A stretch of 64,000 nt of DNA from DATKDP01 sp035546335 (GTDB taxonomy: Bacteria > Acidobacteriota > Thermoanaerobaculia > Gp7-AA8). This document shows positions 15,571 through 24,441 of the stretch, one piece after another (positions within the stretch are counted from its first letter, which is position 1; every line of letters begins with the position of its first letter). The translations under genes were made by a program, and so were the position numbers. The notes below the pieces were generated by a model, which saw only the letters and a list, made by a program, of their open reading frames with translations, was not told where the DNA came from and did not search any database. The stretch lies in the NCBI GenBank assembly GCA_035546335.1, contig DATKDP010000114.1, forward strand, positions 1 to 64,000. Direction: 5' to 3'.

Positions 15571-17991
15571 ATGCGCGTTGAGACGATCGATCCGGTCTGC
15601 GGAATGAAGGTCGATCCGGCGAGGGCTGCTGGAAAGAGTGAGTATCGCGGAACGACGTACCTCTTCTGCAATCCGCGCTGCAAAGAGAAGTTCGACGCGC
15701 ATCCCGAACAGTTCGCCGGCAGGGTTGCCGATGCGCCTGCAGACGCGGGCGCGGGAGCGAACGGTGCCGTCTACACCTGTCCGATGGATCCGGAGGTGCG
15801 CACGACGACACCCGGTGCCTGTCCGAAGTGCGGCATGGCGCTCGAGCGCTCCGATGCGGCTTTCCCGTCGAAGACCGAGTGGACCTGTCCGATGCATCCG
15901 GAAATCATCCGCGACTCCCCGGGAAGCTGTCCGATCTGCGGCATGGCTCTCGAGCCGCGGGTCGTTACTGCCGCTGAGGAGGAGAATCCGGAGCTGAAGG
16001 ACATGTCGCGCCGCTTCCTGGTGAGCGCCATTCTGACCGTTCCGCTCGTGGTCCTGGTCATGGCCCATATGGTGCCAGGACTACGGCTCTTCGAGACTCT
16101 CATGGCCGGTCGGACAGGCCCGTGGATCGAGCTGCTGCTCGCCACTCCGGTGGTTCTCTGGGGTGGATGGCCGTTCTTTCACCGGGCGTGGATGTCGCTC
16201 GTGAATCGCAGTCTCAACATGTTCACGCTCATCGGGCTCGGCGTGGGCGTCGCGTACGGTTACAGTATCGTAGCCACGCTGGCGCCCGATCTCTTTCCCG
16301 CGTCCTTTCGGGGAGAAGGGGGCCGTGTCGGCGTCTACTTCGAAGCCGCGGCCGTGATCGTCACGCTCGTCCTGCTGGGCCAGGTGATGGAGCTGCGCGC
16401 CCGCAGTCGCACTGGAGCAGCGATCAAGGCGCTTCTCCGTCTCGCGCCGAAGATGGCGCGCAAGGTCGAGGACGATGGCGGCGAGCACGACGTGACGCTC
16501 GATCAGGTGCGCCAGGGTGACCGGTTGCGCGTTCGTCCAGGCGAGAGTGTCCCTGTCGATGGGGTCGTGCTCGAGGGGATGACGAGTATCGACGAATCGA
16601 TGGTCACGGGTGAGCCCATCCCCGTCGAGAAGAGTCGAGGCGATCGCGTCATCGGGGCCACCGTGAATGCCACAGGCAGTATCATCATGCGCGCGGAACG
16701 GGTCGGAAGCGATACCCTCCTCGCGCAGATCGTGAGGATGGTCGCGGAGGCGCAGCGCAGCCGAGCGCCCATCCAGAGGCTCGCTGACATCGTCGCCGGC
16801 TACTTCGTTCCGATCGTGGTCGTCATCGCGATCGTGACGTTCCTCATCTGGGCCCTGTTCGGTCCCCCGCCGGCCATGACCTATGGGCTGGTCAACGCAG
16901 TCGCGGTCCTCATCATCGCCTGCCCCTGCGCTCTCGGACTCGCAACGCCGATGTCGATCATGGTCGCCACGGGGAAGGCAGCCTCGGCGGGCGTATTGTT
17001 CAGAAACGCCGAAGCGATCGAAGTCATGCGGAAGGTCGATACGCTCGTCACCGACAAGACAGGTACGCTGACCCTCGGGAAGCCGAAGCTGATCTCGGTC
17101 AGGCCTGCGGCGCCGTTCGGCGAAGAGGATCTTCTTCGTCTCGCCGCCTCTCTCGAGCGAGGAAGCGAGCACCCGCTCGCGGCCGCGATCGTGGGGGGAG
17201 CCGAGGAACGTACGATCTCATTGACCCGCGCGGAGGAGTTTCGCTCGATCACGGGGAAAGGCGTCGCCGGCAGAATCGATGGCCGTGACGTCGCTCTGGG
17301 AAACCGCGCGCTCCTCGACGAGCTCGGTGTCGATCCCGGGGATCTGGCCGGCGAAGCTGAACGAATGCGACATGATGGTCAGACCGTGATGTTCGTCGCC
17401 GTCGACGGCGGTGTCGCAGGACTTCTCGGCGTTGCCGATCCGATCAAGGTGGGGACGGACGAAGCGATCAGGGCGCTGCACGGTGAGGGGATCCGCATCG
17501 TCATGCTCACGGGCGACAGCCGGACGACGGCGGAGGCGGTGGCGCGAAAACTCGGCATCGATGAAGTGATCGCCGAGGTGCTGCCCGAGCAGAAAGTTGA
17601 GATCGTCAAGAGGCTGCAGGGCGAGGGGCGCATCGTCGGCATGGCGGGCGACGGGGTCAATGATGCTCCTGCGCTCGCCCGGGCACACGTTGGAATCGCC
17701 ATGGGCACGGGAACGGACGTCGCCATCGAGAGTGCTGGCGTGACCCTGGTAAAGGGCGATCTGCGGGGTATCGTGCGCGCGCGGCGACTGAGCCGCGCGA
17801 CGATGCGCAACATCCGCCAGAACCTCTTCTGGGCGTTCATCTACAACACGGTCGGCATCCCGATCGCGGCCGGGGCTCTCTATCCGTACTTCGGAATCCT
17901 GTTGAGTCCGATCATCGCCGCGGCGGCGATGAGCTTCAGCTCCGTTTCGGTGATCGCGAACTCGCTGCGCCTGCGGCGTCTCACGCTGTGA
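15571..17991 (+). CDS. copA: Copper/heavy-metal-transporting P1B-type ATPase
   Basis: Inner-membrane ATPase expelling Cu(I)/Ag(I) from the cytoplasm. The N terminus is a YHS domain (about 3-43, DPVCGMKVDP ... FCNPRCKEKF) followed by two heavy-metal-binding modules (about 67-92 and 107-131, each CPMxPE ... CPxCGMALE) in place of the usual CxxC ferredoxin-like domains. The core has TGEP, the membrane CPC motif (IIACPCALGLATP, near 451-453), DKTGTLT (near 495), the HP motif in SEHPLAAAI, and GDGVNDAPALA (near 693). Length 806 residues. It starts eight bases after the DUF3347 gene with GAGG upstream, so it is probably co-transcribed with the pump genes. Confidence 0.96.
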   Translation: MRVETIDPVCGMKVDPARAAGKSEYRGTTYLFCNPRCKEKFDAHPEQFAGRVADAPADAGAGANGAVYTCPMDPEVRTTTPGACPKCGMALERSDAAFPSKTEWTCPMHPEIIRDSPGSCPICGMALEPRVVTAAEEENPELKDMSRRFLVSAILTVPLVVLVMAHMVPGLRLFETLMAGRTGPWIELLLATPVVLWGGWPFFHRAWMSLVNRSLNMFTLIGLGVGVAYGYSIVATLAPDLFPASFRGEGGRVGVYFEAAAVIVTLVLLGQVMELRARSRTGAAIKALLRLAPKMARKVEDDGGEHDVTLDQVRQGDRLRVRPGESVPVDGVVLEGMTSIDESMVTGEPIPVEKSRGDRVIGATVNATGSIIMRAERVGSDTLLAQIVRMVAEAQRSRAPIQRLADIVAGYFVPIVVVIAIVTFLIWALFGPPPAMTYGLVNAVAVLIIACPCALGLATPMSIMVATGKAASAGVLFRNAEAIEVMRKVDTLVTDKTGTLTLGKPKLISVRPAAPFGEEDLLRLAASLERGSEHPLAAAIVGGAEERTISLTRAEEFRSITGKGVAGRIDGRDVALGNRALLDELGVDPGDLAGEAERMRHDGQTVMFVAVDGGVAGLLGVADPIKVGTDEAIRALHGEGIRIVMLTGDSRTTAEAVARKLGIDEVIAEVLPEQKVEIVKRLQGEGRIVGMAGDGVNDAPALARAHVGIAMGTGTDVAIESAGVTLVKGDLRGIVRARRLSRATMRNIRQNLFWAFIYNTVGIPIAAGALYPYFGILLSPIIAAAAMSFSSVSVIANSLRLRRLTL

Positions 17992-18253
17992 ACGGGCGCA
18001 CTTCTTGCCATGCATCCTCTCGTCGTTCAATCGCGTCGTTTGGAGGATGACCATGCCGAGATCGAAGGAAAAGAGAGACACGCCTCGCAGCGCGCACGGT
18101 GGTGGAAGCACGACGCGGGAAGGACCGCCGGTGCGGCCTGAGCCGGAGGAACAGTTGGAGCCGGCGAATCAGGAAGAGAGCTCCGAGTGGTGGCGAGGTG
18201 ACAAGGGCTCAGGCGAAGTCCACTGAGCACCGCCCTCATCTTGCGGCCGGCTC
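17992..18253. other. Spacer after copA with one doubtful small gene
   Basis: Apart from the short reading frame at 18053-18226 nothing is seen. The rest of the 656-bp gap to the response regulator is filled by a long inverted-repeat element (18254-18535) and a heptamer array (18552-18620). Confidence 0.6.
18053..18226 (+). CDS. Small hydrophilic protein, unknown
   Basis: 57 residues, rich in Arg, Lys, Glu, Pro and Ser (MPRSKEKRDTPRS ... SEWWRGDKG), with no hydrophobic segment and no recognised domain. GGAGG at 18042-18046 is six bases before ATG 18053, which is the main reason for calling it. It could be a real small protein or a chance frame in GC-rich spacer. Confidence 0.4.
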   Translation: MPRSKEKRDTPRSAHGGGSTTREGPPVRPEPEEQLEPANQEESSEWWRGDKGSGEVH

Positions 18254-18535
18254 CTCGTAGGGACGAAGCATTTGCGCGAGGGACAGAGCGAAGGCTTGCG
18301 ACGCCGCAACGCAGCGCAATAGCTTCGTCCGGGTGCTTGCCATGAGCTACACCATCCTCAGGGGAGAGCGGGCGTCCCGCGCCCGCCCCTGTCGCGAAAT
18401 TGCGAACCGCAGCGTGCAGATAGTCCCGATGCGAATGTCACAGCTTCGCAAGCACGCGGGCGAAGCTATTGCGCTACGCTCCGGTAACGCGAGCCTGTCG
18501 CCGCGTCCGGCGCGCAAATGCTTCGCCCCTACGAG
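18254..18535. repeat. Dispersed long inverted-repeat element, copy A (about 282 bp)
   Basis: The left arm (18254-18341) begins CTCGTAGGGACGAAGCATTT; the right arm (about 18448-18535) is its imperfect reverse complement, ending AAATGCTTCGCCCCTACGAG. Arms are roughly 85 bases, with a centre of about 100 bases containing GGGAGAGCGGGCGTCCCGCG. A second near-full copy lies at 58159-58430, with partial copies at 19372-19450, 40528-40575 and 58080-58157. No coding capacity. It looks like a non-autonomous mobile hairpin (MITE- or REPIN-like). Confidence 0.85.
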
Positions 18536-18551
18536 AAATCCGACGGATCTC

Positions 18552-18620
18552 CAAGCCTCCAGCCTCCAGCCTCGAGCCTCCAGCCTCTAGCCTCTAGCCT
18601 CGATCCCCGAGCCTCGTCTC
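18552..18620. repeat. Heptamer array (AGCCTCC/AGCCTCT) upstream of the response regulator
   Basis: CCTCCAGCCTCCAGCCTCGA and following seven-base units. It is opposite in orientation to the array starting at 19306 on the other side of the regulator gene, so the gene is flanked by inverted heptamer arrays. Confidence 0.9.
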
Positions 18621-18647
18621 TGCCGACAAGTGCGGTATTCTTGGGCC

Positions 18648-19307
18648 ATGACCGCACAGCCTGCAGCTACAGAGAAAATCCGTGTTGTTCTCGCCGACGA
18701 TCATCCGATCGTCCTGAATGGACTCGAGCAGCTACTGCAGCTGGAGGCAGATTTCGAGGTTGCGGGACGCTGCCTCGACGGCGAGACGACTCTGGCCGTC
18801 GTGCGCGAGCTGAAGCCCGAGGTTCTGATCCTCGATGTCCGCATGCCCGGCAAGGACGGACTCGATGTGTTGCGGGCTCTTCGCCGCGAGGGCTCGACGA
18901 CGCGGATCGTGATTCTCACGGCGGCGATCGATGACCGTCAGATCCTCGAGGCGGTCACGCTCGGAATCGATGGAATCGTCCTCAAGGAGGCCGCGCCGCG
19001 CGTTCTCGTCGATGCCATTCGCAAGGTCCATGGCGGCGGTCAATGGCTGGAGCCTGATCTGGTGGTCCGGCTGGCGCAGAGTCTGACGACGAGGAAGGAA
19101 GCGCCCGATCCGCGCGATGTGCTCACGCCTCGTGAGCTGCAGATCGTCCGGATGGTGGCCGAGGGACTTCGGAACAAAGAGATCGCGGAGAGACTCGGCA
19201 TAACCGAGGGAACGGTGAAGATTCACCTCCATGCGATCTACGAGAAGCTCAGCGTCGATGGCCGGCTTCGGCTGACGCTATATGCGCACCAGCATGGGTT
19301 GGCTTGA
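18648..19307 (+). CDS. NarL/FixJ-type two-component response regulator
   Basis: Receiver domain (about 10-128) with acidic pocket DD at 17-18, phospho-acceptor Asp63 in ILDVRMPGKDG and the conserved Lys in VLKEAAP. A LuxR-type helix-turn-helix follows (about 155-215, LTPRELQIVRMVAEGLRNKE ... TEGTVKIHLHAIY). 219 residues from ATG 18648; an in-frame GTG at 18630 is less likely. No histidine kinase is adjacent, so it is an orphan with unknown signal and targets. Its TGA stop (19305-19307) overlaps the first bases of a GAGAGGC heptamer array, and another array lies upstream. Confidence 0.93.
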   Translation: MTAQPAATEKIRVVLADDHPIVLNGLEQLLQLEADFEVAGRCLDGETTLAVVRELKPEVLILDVRMPGKDGLDVLRALRREGSTTRIVILTAAIDDRQILEAVTLGIDGIVLKEAAPRVLVDAIRKVHGGGQWLEPDLVVRLAQSLTTRKEAPDPRDVLTPRELQIVRMVAEGLRNKEIAERLGITEGTVKIHLHAIYEKLSVDGRLRLTLYAHQHGLA

Positions 19308-19592
19308 GAGGCTAGAGGCTGGAGGCTGGAGCCTGGAGGAGCGTTCCTTGCTGCGGATGGCCCCGAGATTTATAGGGACGAAGCAGTTCGCCACGGGACG
19401 GTGCGCCGAGCGCGCAATGCAGTAGGCGGCAAACAGCTTCATCCGAAATCTGGCGATGTACGGCTGCATTTTGTCACTGATGCCGAGCGGGCGAAGCGAC
19501 TGGGTGGCGGCAGTATCACGAGCCCCGAGCCCCGAGCCTCGAGCCCCGAGCCCCGAGCCTCGAGCCTCGAGCCTCCAGCCTCTAGCCTCTCG
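19306..19592. repeat. Inverted heptamer-array element between the response regulator and fabF
   Basis: Left array 19306-19339 (GAGAGGCTAGAGGCTGGAGG) and right array 19519-19592 (ending CCTCCAGCCTCTAGCCTCTC) are complementary over about 26 bases at their outer ends. The core holds a partial copy of the 282-bp repeat (19372-19450). The fabF stop TAG is inside the right array and the regulator stop touches the left one. A transcript from either side would form a long hairpin here. Confidence 0.9.
19372..19450. repeat. Partial copy of the long dispersed inverted repeat
   Basis: TAGGGACGAAGCAGTTCGCC through AAACAGCTTCATCC follows the order of the left arm of the element at 18254-18341, with several changes. 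It lies inside the heptamer-bounded spacer. Confidence 0.6.
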
Positions 19593-20820
19593 AAAAGACG
19601 AGACAGGCGTTGGTGCCGCCGAATCCGAAGGAGTTCGACAGGACGTGCTCGAGCTCGACGCGGCGCGCCTCGTTGGGCACGTAATCGAGATCGCATTCCG
19701 GATCGGGATTCTCATGATTGATCGTCGGCGGAAGAACGCCTTCTCTGAGGGCGAGCGCGCAGATTGCCGACTCGAGACCGCCTGCGGCACCGAGCAGATG
19801 GCCGGTCATCGACTTGGTCGAGCTGATGGCGAGCTTCGAGGCGTGGTCGCCGAACACCTTCCTGATGGCGAGCGATTCGGCACGGTCGCCGACCGGAGTC
19901 GAGGTACCGTGGGCGTTGATGTAGCCGATCTGATCGCGGCGCAGTCCGGCGTCTTCGATCGCCACCTCCATCACGCGGGCCATCCCGTGACCATCCTCCG
20001 GAGGGGACGTGATGTGGTGCGCGTCGCTCGACATGCCGTAGCCGGTGAGCTCGCAGTAGATCTTCGCACCGCGATCGAGGGCACGCTGTCGCTCCTCGAG
20101 AATCACGATTCCCGCACCCTCGCTCATGACGAATCCGTCGCGATCACGGTCCCACGGGCGCGAAGCGCGCTCGGGCTCGTCGTTTCTCGTCGACAGTGCG
20201 CGCATCGCGGAGAAGCCGCCGACCGCGAGCGGCGAGATCACCGCCTCCGCTCCACCGGCGATCATCACATCGGCCGCCCCTCGCTGGATCACTTTGAAGG
20301 AATCGCCGATCGCGTGAGCCCCGGTCGCACAGGCGGTGCAGGGGGCGGAGTTCGGTCCGCGGGCACCGAAGCGGATCGAGACCTGTCCCGCTGCGAGATT
20401 GACGATGAGGCCAGGAATGAAGAAGGGGGAGATGCGCCCCGGTCCCTTCTCCAGCAGTTTTTTGTGGGTTTCTTCGATCAGCGGAAGCCCGCCGATGCCC
20501 GAGCCGATGATCACGCCGGTGCGATCGGCATTCGATCGATCGATGACCAGGCCGGCGTCGTCGACGGCGAACTGAGCGGCGGCGATGGCGTAATGAATGA
20601 ACGTGTCCGACTTCTTGACCTCTTTTTTTTCGATCCAGGTCTCGGGCTCGAAGTCTTTGACTTCTCCGGCGATCCTGCAGGGATAGGCGGCGGGGTCGAA
20701 ACGGGAGATGGGCCCGATTCCGGAACGGCCCGCGACGAGAGCACTCCAGTTCGCCTCGTTGCCGATCCCGAGAGGGGAGACCATCCCGACACCGGTGATG
20801 ACGACTCTACGGTTGTCCAA
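19582..20820 (-). CDS. fabF: Beta-ketoacyl-ACP synthase II
   Basis: Cytosolic condensing enzyme of type II fatty-acid synthesis, elongating acyl-ACP with malonyl-ACP. The Cys-His-His triad is visible in PCTACATGAHAIGDS, NAHGTSTPVGD and KSMTGHLLGAAGG; the C-terminal GFGGTNACLVF is intact. 412 residues. It follows acpP on the same strand with a 146-bp gap, the common acpP-fabF order. The last codons, Ser-Arg-Gly-stop, are written by a heptamer unit (AGAGGCTAG), so the array has taken over the very end of the gene. Confidence 0.96.
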   Translation of the reverse strand: MDNRRVVITGVGMVSPLGIGNEANWSALVAGRSGIGPISRFDPAAYPCRIAGEVKDFEPETWIEKKEVKKSDTFIHYAIAAAQFAVDDAGLVIDRSNADRTGVIIGSGIGGLPLIEETHKKLLEKGPGRISPFFIPGLIVNLAAGQVSIRFGARGPNSAPCTACATGAHAIGDSFKVIQRGAADVMIAGGAEAVISPLAVGGFSAMRALSTRNDEPERASRPWDRDRDGFVMSEGAGIVILEERQRALDRGAKIYCELTGYGMSSDAHHITSPPEDGHGMARVMEVAIEDAGLRRDQIGYINAHGTSTPVGDRAESLAIRKVFGDHASKLAISSTKSMTGHLLGAAGGLESAICALALREGVLPPTINHENPDPECDLDYVPNEARRVELEHVLSNSFGFGGTNACLVFSRG

Positions 20821-20966
20821 CAGATCACCCCGCGAAAATGAATTCGGAGAGGGGAAACATCGGGCGCACCATCAATACTCCCGGTGCGGCGCGGGCCGCG
20901 TCCACCCCGGCAAAGGGGAAGGGCGAGGCACAATCGATGGTTCCCCTCTCCGTCGAGAAGGGTTGA

Positions 20967-21206
20967 CTACTGAGCCTTTGCCCTGCTGTCGATGTACTCG
21001 ATGGCGTCCTTGACCCGGCGGATCTTTTCGGCATCCTCATCCGAGATTTCGACGCCAAACTCCTCTTCGAACGCCATGATGAGCTCGACCGTATCGAGCG
21101 AGTCGGCACCGAGGTCTTCGACGAATGAAGCTTCGGGCGTGACCTCTTCAGCATCGACTCCAAGCTGCTCGACAATGATGGACTTGACCCGTTCCTCAAC
21201 CGACAT
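20967..21206 (-). CDS. acpP: Acyl carrier protein
   Basis: Carries growing fatty-acyl chains on a phosphopantetheine arm. The attachment serine is in DLGADSLDTVELIMAFEEEF. 79 residues from ATG 21206, which has GAGGAG nine bases upstream; the frame is open further back but that part is unlike ACP. fabF lies downstream. A palindrome at 21224-21281 sits in its leader. Confidence 0.96.
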   Translation of the reverse strand: MSVEERVKSIIVEQLGVDAEEVTPEASFVEDLGADSLDTVELIMAFEEEFGVEISDEDAEKIRRVKDAIEYIDSRAKAQ

Positions 21207-21223
21207 CGAATGTTCCTCCTCGT

Positions 21224-21281
21224 TGTAGGGGCCACGCGCGACCCGTGCTGTTGGACGAGGCACGCACCGCCCCTACAATAG
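21224..21281. repeat. Palindrome in the acpP leader
   Basis: TTGTAGGGGCC and GGCGGTGCG-side arms (plus strand TTGTAGGGGC ... GCCCCTACAA) are complementary at the ends over ten bases with further pairing inside (GCACG/CGTGC). It lies in the divergent spacer between acpP and the MCE-domain gene and would fold in the acpP leader. It could be a repeat insertion or a regulatory hairpin. Confidence 0.65.
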
Positions 21282-21361
21282 AAAATTAGCGCATCGACCT
21301 TTTAGCACAAGGTCAGCTTCACGTCCAACTCCCTCTCCAGAGGGATCGCCGAGCAGATCCA

Positions 21362-22033
21362 GTGATACGAAACCTTCTTTTCGTCGCAGTCGTTCTCCTG
21401 CTTCTTCTGGCCGGCTGGCGCCTGATCCAACGGATCGAGCGCGAAGCCGCAGTCAATGCCACCGTTCTGTTCGACTCGGATGTGCCCCTCGGGGAGGGGA
21501 GTGAGGTCGTCGAGAAATCGCTGGTCATCGGGCGCGTGACGAACGTCGTACGCGAAGAGGGGCGGACCGCCGTCTCCATCGCCATCCAGAAGGACTACGG
21601 CAACCGGCTTCTCGCCGACTCGCTCTTTTCGATCGAGGGCGAAGGAGACTCCGCGCGCCTGCGAGTGATGAACATGCTGGCATTCGGCGAGCCGGTCAGG
21701 GACGGCGCGGTGATGCGCGCCAGAGAGGAGAAGATCAGCGGATGGATCTCCCGGCACGGGCCGGCGGTGGGAGCCTTTCTCCGCGACGTCGAGCAGCGTG
21801 CCGAGAAGATCGTTCACGATTACGACTCCGAGACGTTCAATCGCGAGCTCGAGCGATGGAAAGAGAAGCTGCCGGAATGGAAGCGTGAAGGCGACGAGGT
21901 GTTGGGACGCAATCTGGAGACGCTGAAGGAGAAGGTCGCCGAGATGGAGCGGAAGCTCCGCGAGGCGAAAAAAGACGCCGAGGCCGATGATTTGAAGGCG
22001 AGATTCCAGAAGTGGATCGAGCAGCAGAAGTAG
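21362..22033 (+). CDS. Single-pass MCE/MlaD-like protein with C-terminal coiled coil
   Basis: 223 residues. An N-terminal membrane anchor (LLFVAVVLLLLLAGWRLI) is followed by a segment resembling an MCE domain (about 35-110: PLGEGSEVVEKSLVIGRVTN ... LLADSLFSIEGEGD), then a long charged helix (about 130-223, EKVAEMERKLREAKKDAEAD) likely to be coiled coil. Start is GTG 21362; the upstream sequence lacks a strong ribosome-binding site. MCE proteins carry phospholipids between membranes, but no mlaE/F-type permease or ATPase genes are nearby, so it is an orphan. Family assignment is moderate. Confidence 0.65.
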   Translation: MIRNLLFVAVVLLLLLAGWRLIQRIEREAAVNATVLFDSDVPLGEGSEVVEKSLVIGRVTNVVREEGRTAVSIAIQKDYGNRLLADSLFSIEGEGDSARLRVMNMLAFGEPVRDGAVMRAREEKISGWISRHGPAVGAFLRDVEQRAEKIVHDYDSETFNRELERWKEKLPEWKREGDEVLGRNLETLKEKVAEMERKLREAKKDAEADDLKARFQKWIEQQK

Positions 22034-22132
22034 TTGGCGGAGGCAGCGGGCAGTGCCACTCTCCGGAAGGCCGGGCGCGGGATCGGGAGGTTCGATGAAT
22101 GAGAGGATGTGCAAAATGGCGCATCGCTCATC

Positions 22133-22200
22133 ACTGGAATGCCGTGATCCTGAGCGAGGAGGTGTGCGGGCGGGCCTGTTGCGAAGGACGTCATTCTCCG
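22133..22200. repeat. Degenerate GTCATCC-type hairpin
   Basis: GTGATCCTGAGCGAGGAGG ... GCGAAGGACGTCATTC follows the outline of the GTCATCCTGAGC family with sequence drift. It lies in the 206-bp spacer before the DUF2203 gene. Confidence 0.4.
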
Positions 22201-22239
22201 ACGCACCAGCCTCGAGGGGGCTTGCGCTATCATGCGGAG

Positions 22240-22605
22240 ATGGACTCAACGAGGCAGGCAGTGGATACGGCGAGAACGAAGCGACTCTTCACCTACGAGG
22301 AGGCGGTTGCGCTACTTCCAGAGGCGAAGAGGCGCACGGAAGAGGCGGTCGCGGAGCTGGAGTCGCTGATGAGTCGGCAGGGGGGCGAAGAGCTCGTCCA
22401 GGAAAACGAAGTCTCCTCCGCGTATCAGCTGATCGTGGCGCGCTGGGCCGAATCGATTCTCGATCTCGGAATTGAAGTGAAAGGGTTGTGGTTGATCGAC
22501 TTCGACAGCGGCAGCGGCTATTACTGCTGGCACTACCCGGAACCCTCCCTTCAGTTTTTTCACGGCTACGAGGAGGGGTTCGGAGGAAGGATCCGATTGA
22601 ACTGA
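22240..22605 (+). CDS. DUF2203-family protein
   Basis: 121 residues of the DUF2203 type: N-terminal FTYEEAVALLPEAKRRTEEA, a helical middle, GIEVKGLWLIDFDSGSGYYC and the ending CWHYPEPSLQFFHGYEEGFG with conserved Trp, Glu and His. The function of the family is not established. ATG 22240 is chosen because residues encoded upstream do not fit; GTG 22261 is an alternative. It precedes a HAD hydrolase on the same strand. Confidence 0.85.
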   Translation: MDSTRQAVDTARTKRLFTYEEAVALLPEAKRRTEEAVAELESLMSRQGGEELVQENEVSSAYQLIVARWAESILDLGIEVKGLWLIDFDSGSGYYCWHYPEPSLQFFHGYEEGFGGRIRLN

Positions 22606-22671
22606 TCGAGCCGCGACGGCGACTCGTTCCGTCCGCCCGTCCGTCGCTGGATTCTCAGACTGTCGATCTCC

Positions 22672-23439
22672 ATGCTCAAGGCCATCGCATTCGACCTGTG
22701 GGAAACCCTGATCACCGGAACGCCCGGTCAGACGAGGGAACAGGAGACGCTGCGCCTCGTCCGAATCGAGCAGGTCCTGGCCCGCCGAGGTCACCAGGCA
22801 ACCGCCTTCGAGATTCATGACGCCTACAAGGCGCTGTGGCATCGCTGCCACGAGCTCTATTGGAAAGTCGATGTCGACGTTCCCACGCGCCGGCACATCA
22901 TCCATTTTCTCGAGGCGCTCGGGCTCGATCCCGGCGCATTCAGCGAAGAGGTTCTCGACGAGATCGAATCCGCTTACTCGATTGCGGCGCTCGACGTGCT
23001 GCCTGAGGTCGTTCCCGGCGCACATCAAGCTCTCGAAGCGCTCAGGCAGCTGCGGTTGTCGATCGGCCTGGTGAGCAACACGGGAAGAACGCCGGGCTCG
23101 GTGCTTCGAGAAGTGCTCGGTCGTGCGGGACTCGGCGAGTATCTCGATGCCATGGTGTTCTCGAATGAACATGGCGCATGCAAGCCTCGTGGGTCGATCT
23201 TCGAAGAGCTCTGCAGAAACCTGCAGGTGGAGCCCTGTGATGTGCTCTTCGTCGGCGATGACCTCTATGCCGACGTGTTCGGTGCACAGCGGTGCGGCAT
23301 GAAGGCCGTGCACTTCATGCCCGAATCGAAGGGTGTTGCCGTCGCCCGTCCGATCGAGCACGGCCTGACGATCATTCCGGATGCGACGATCCGAAGCCTC
23401 GCGCAGTTGCCGGCCGTCGTGAGCGGCTACCTGAATTGA
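22672..23439 (+). CDS. HAD-superfamily hydrolase
   Basis: 255 residues with the four HAD motifs: nucleophile Asp8 in FDLWETLITG, the Ser/Thr of LVSNTG, a Lys in ACKPRGSIFEEL, and the acidic VGDDLYADVFGAQRCGM. A helical cap lies between motifs I and II (C1 type). Probably a small-molecule phosphatase or dehalogenase-like enzyme; the substrate cannot be deduced. Its TGA overlaps the TTG start of the next gene, so the pair is likely co-translated. Confidence 0.88.
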   Translation: MLKAIAFDLWETLITGTPGQTREQETLRLVRIEQVLARRGHQATAFEIHDAYKALWHRCHELYWKVDVDVPTRRHIIHFLEALGLDPGAFSEEVLDEIESAYSIAALDVLPEVVPGAHQALEALRQLRLSIGLVSNTGRTPGSVLREVLGRAGLGEYLDAMVFSNEHGACKPRGSIFEELCRNLQVEPCDVLFVGDDLYADVFGAQRCGMKAVHFMPESKGVAVARPIEHGLTIIPDATIRSLAQLPAVVSGYLN

Positions 23440-24317
23440 GCGGGCACGGTGTTTTCCCGGTCACGATCCCCACGGATCGCTTCACCATCGAAGGGAAATC
23501 ACGCGCAGGAAACGAAACGTACTTTCGGATACGGGAGCTCGGTATCGGGCTCGACATCGGGCGTTGTCCCGACTCGCTGGTCGGCCTCTCCCACATCTTT
23601 GTCACGCACGCGCATCTCGACCACGCCGTCGGAATTCCGTTCTACGCCGGCCAGCGGCGGCTCCAGCGGCTTCCGCCCGGGACCGTCTATCTTCCAGCCG
23701 AGACGATCCCCGATTTCCGGCAGTTGATGCGCCTTCACGAGAAGCTCGAGGGGACGGAATACGACCTGATCCTGGTGGGGATGAGCCCGGGACAATCACT
23801 GCCTCTTCGTAGAAACCTCGTCGTCCGTGCTCACGAATCGAGCCATCGGGTGGTGGCATGCTCCTGGGAGTTTCTCGAGCGCCGGCACAAGCTTCGTCCG
23901 GAGCTCTCCTCGCTGCCTGCCGGCGAGCTGGCTCTTCGTCGTCGTTCCGGCGAGAGCATCGATGTCGAACGGCTCCATCCGATTCTCTTCTACACGGGAG
24001 ACACCGATCGCCGGATCCTCGAAGAGAACGACGAGCTTTATCGGACAGAAGTGCTGATGATCGAGTGCTCGTTCATCGCTCCGGAGCACCGAGAGCTGGC
24101 GATGCGCTATCGTCACATTCACATCGACGACCTCTTCGAGGTGTCCGACCGCTTCGAGAACGCGATGATCGTGCTGACTCACTTCAGTCTCCGTTACACT
24201 CCATCGGAGATTCATCGAACGATCGCCTCCCGTTGTCCCGCCGGGCTCAGATCCAGACTTCGTCTGGCGCTGCCGGAGCCCTTCGACAGGATCGAGCCGG
24301 AGGAAGCGAACGAGTGA
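23436..24317 (+). CDS. Metallo-beta-lactamase-fold hydrolase, RNase Z-like
   Basis: About 293 residues. The zinc motif is THAHLDHAVG (HxHxDH), with further candidate ligands in FYTGDTD and near the C terminus (LTHFSLRY). The overall layout resembles ribonuclease Z/ElaC-type enzymes lacking a clear long flexible arm. The start is a TTG at 23436 overlapping the HAD stop; no in-frame ATG fits better. A nuclease role in tRNA 3' processing is possible but other MBL substrates cannot be excluded. Confidence 0.75.
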   Translation: MSGHGVFPVTIPTDRFTIEGKSRAGNETYFRIRELGIGLDIGRCPDSLVGLSHIFVTHAHLDHAVGIPFYAGQRRLQRLPPGTVYLPAETIPDFRQLMRLHEKLEGTEYDLILVGMSPGQSLPLRRNLVVRAHESSHRVVACSWEFLERRHKLRPELSSLPAGELALRRRSGESIDVERLHPILFYTGDTDRRILEENDELYRTEVLMIECSFIAPEHRELAMRYRHIHIDDLFEVSDRFENAMIVLTHFSLRYTPSEIHRTIASRCPAGLRSRLRLALPEPFDRIEPEEANE

Positions 24318-24441
24318 TGAACGGCTCCGGTGCCGGTGCGCATCGGACTTGCACCGCGACAGAGGACTTCGAGAGCCGAAGATGCTGAATACGACCCAAT
24401 ACAGTTCCCCGGAAATCGGTGTCGAGTCCTGTGCCGGGGGG

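Noticed and set aside
18333..18590. Small open frame inside the long inverted repeat
   Set aside because: Lies in repeat sequence and the adjacent heptamer array; a matching frame in copy B reflects the repeat, not selection on protein.
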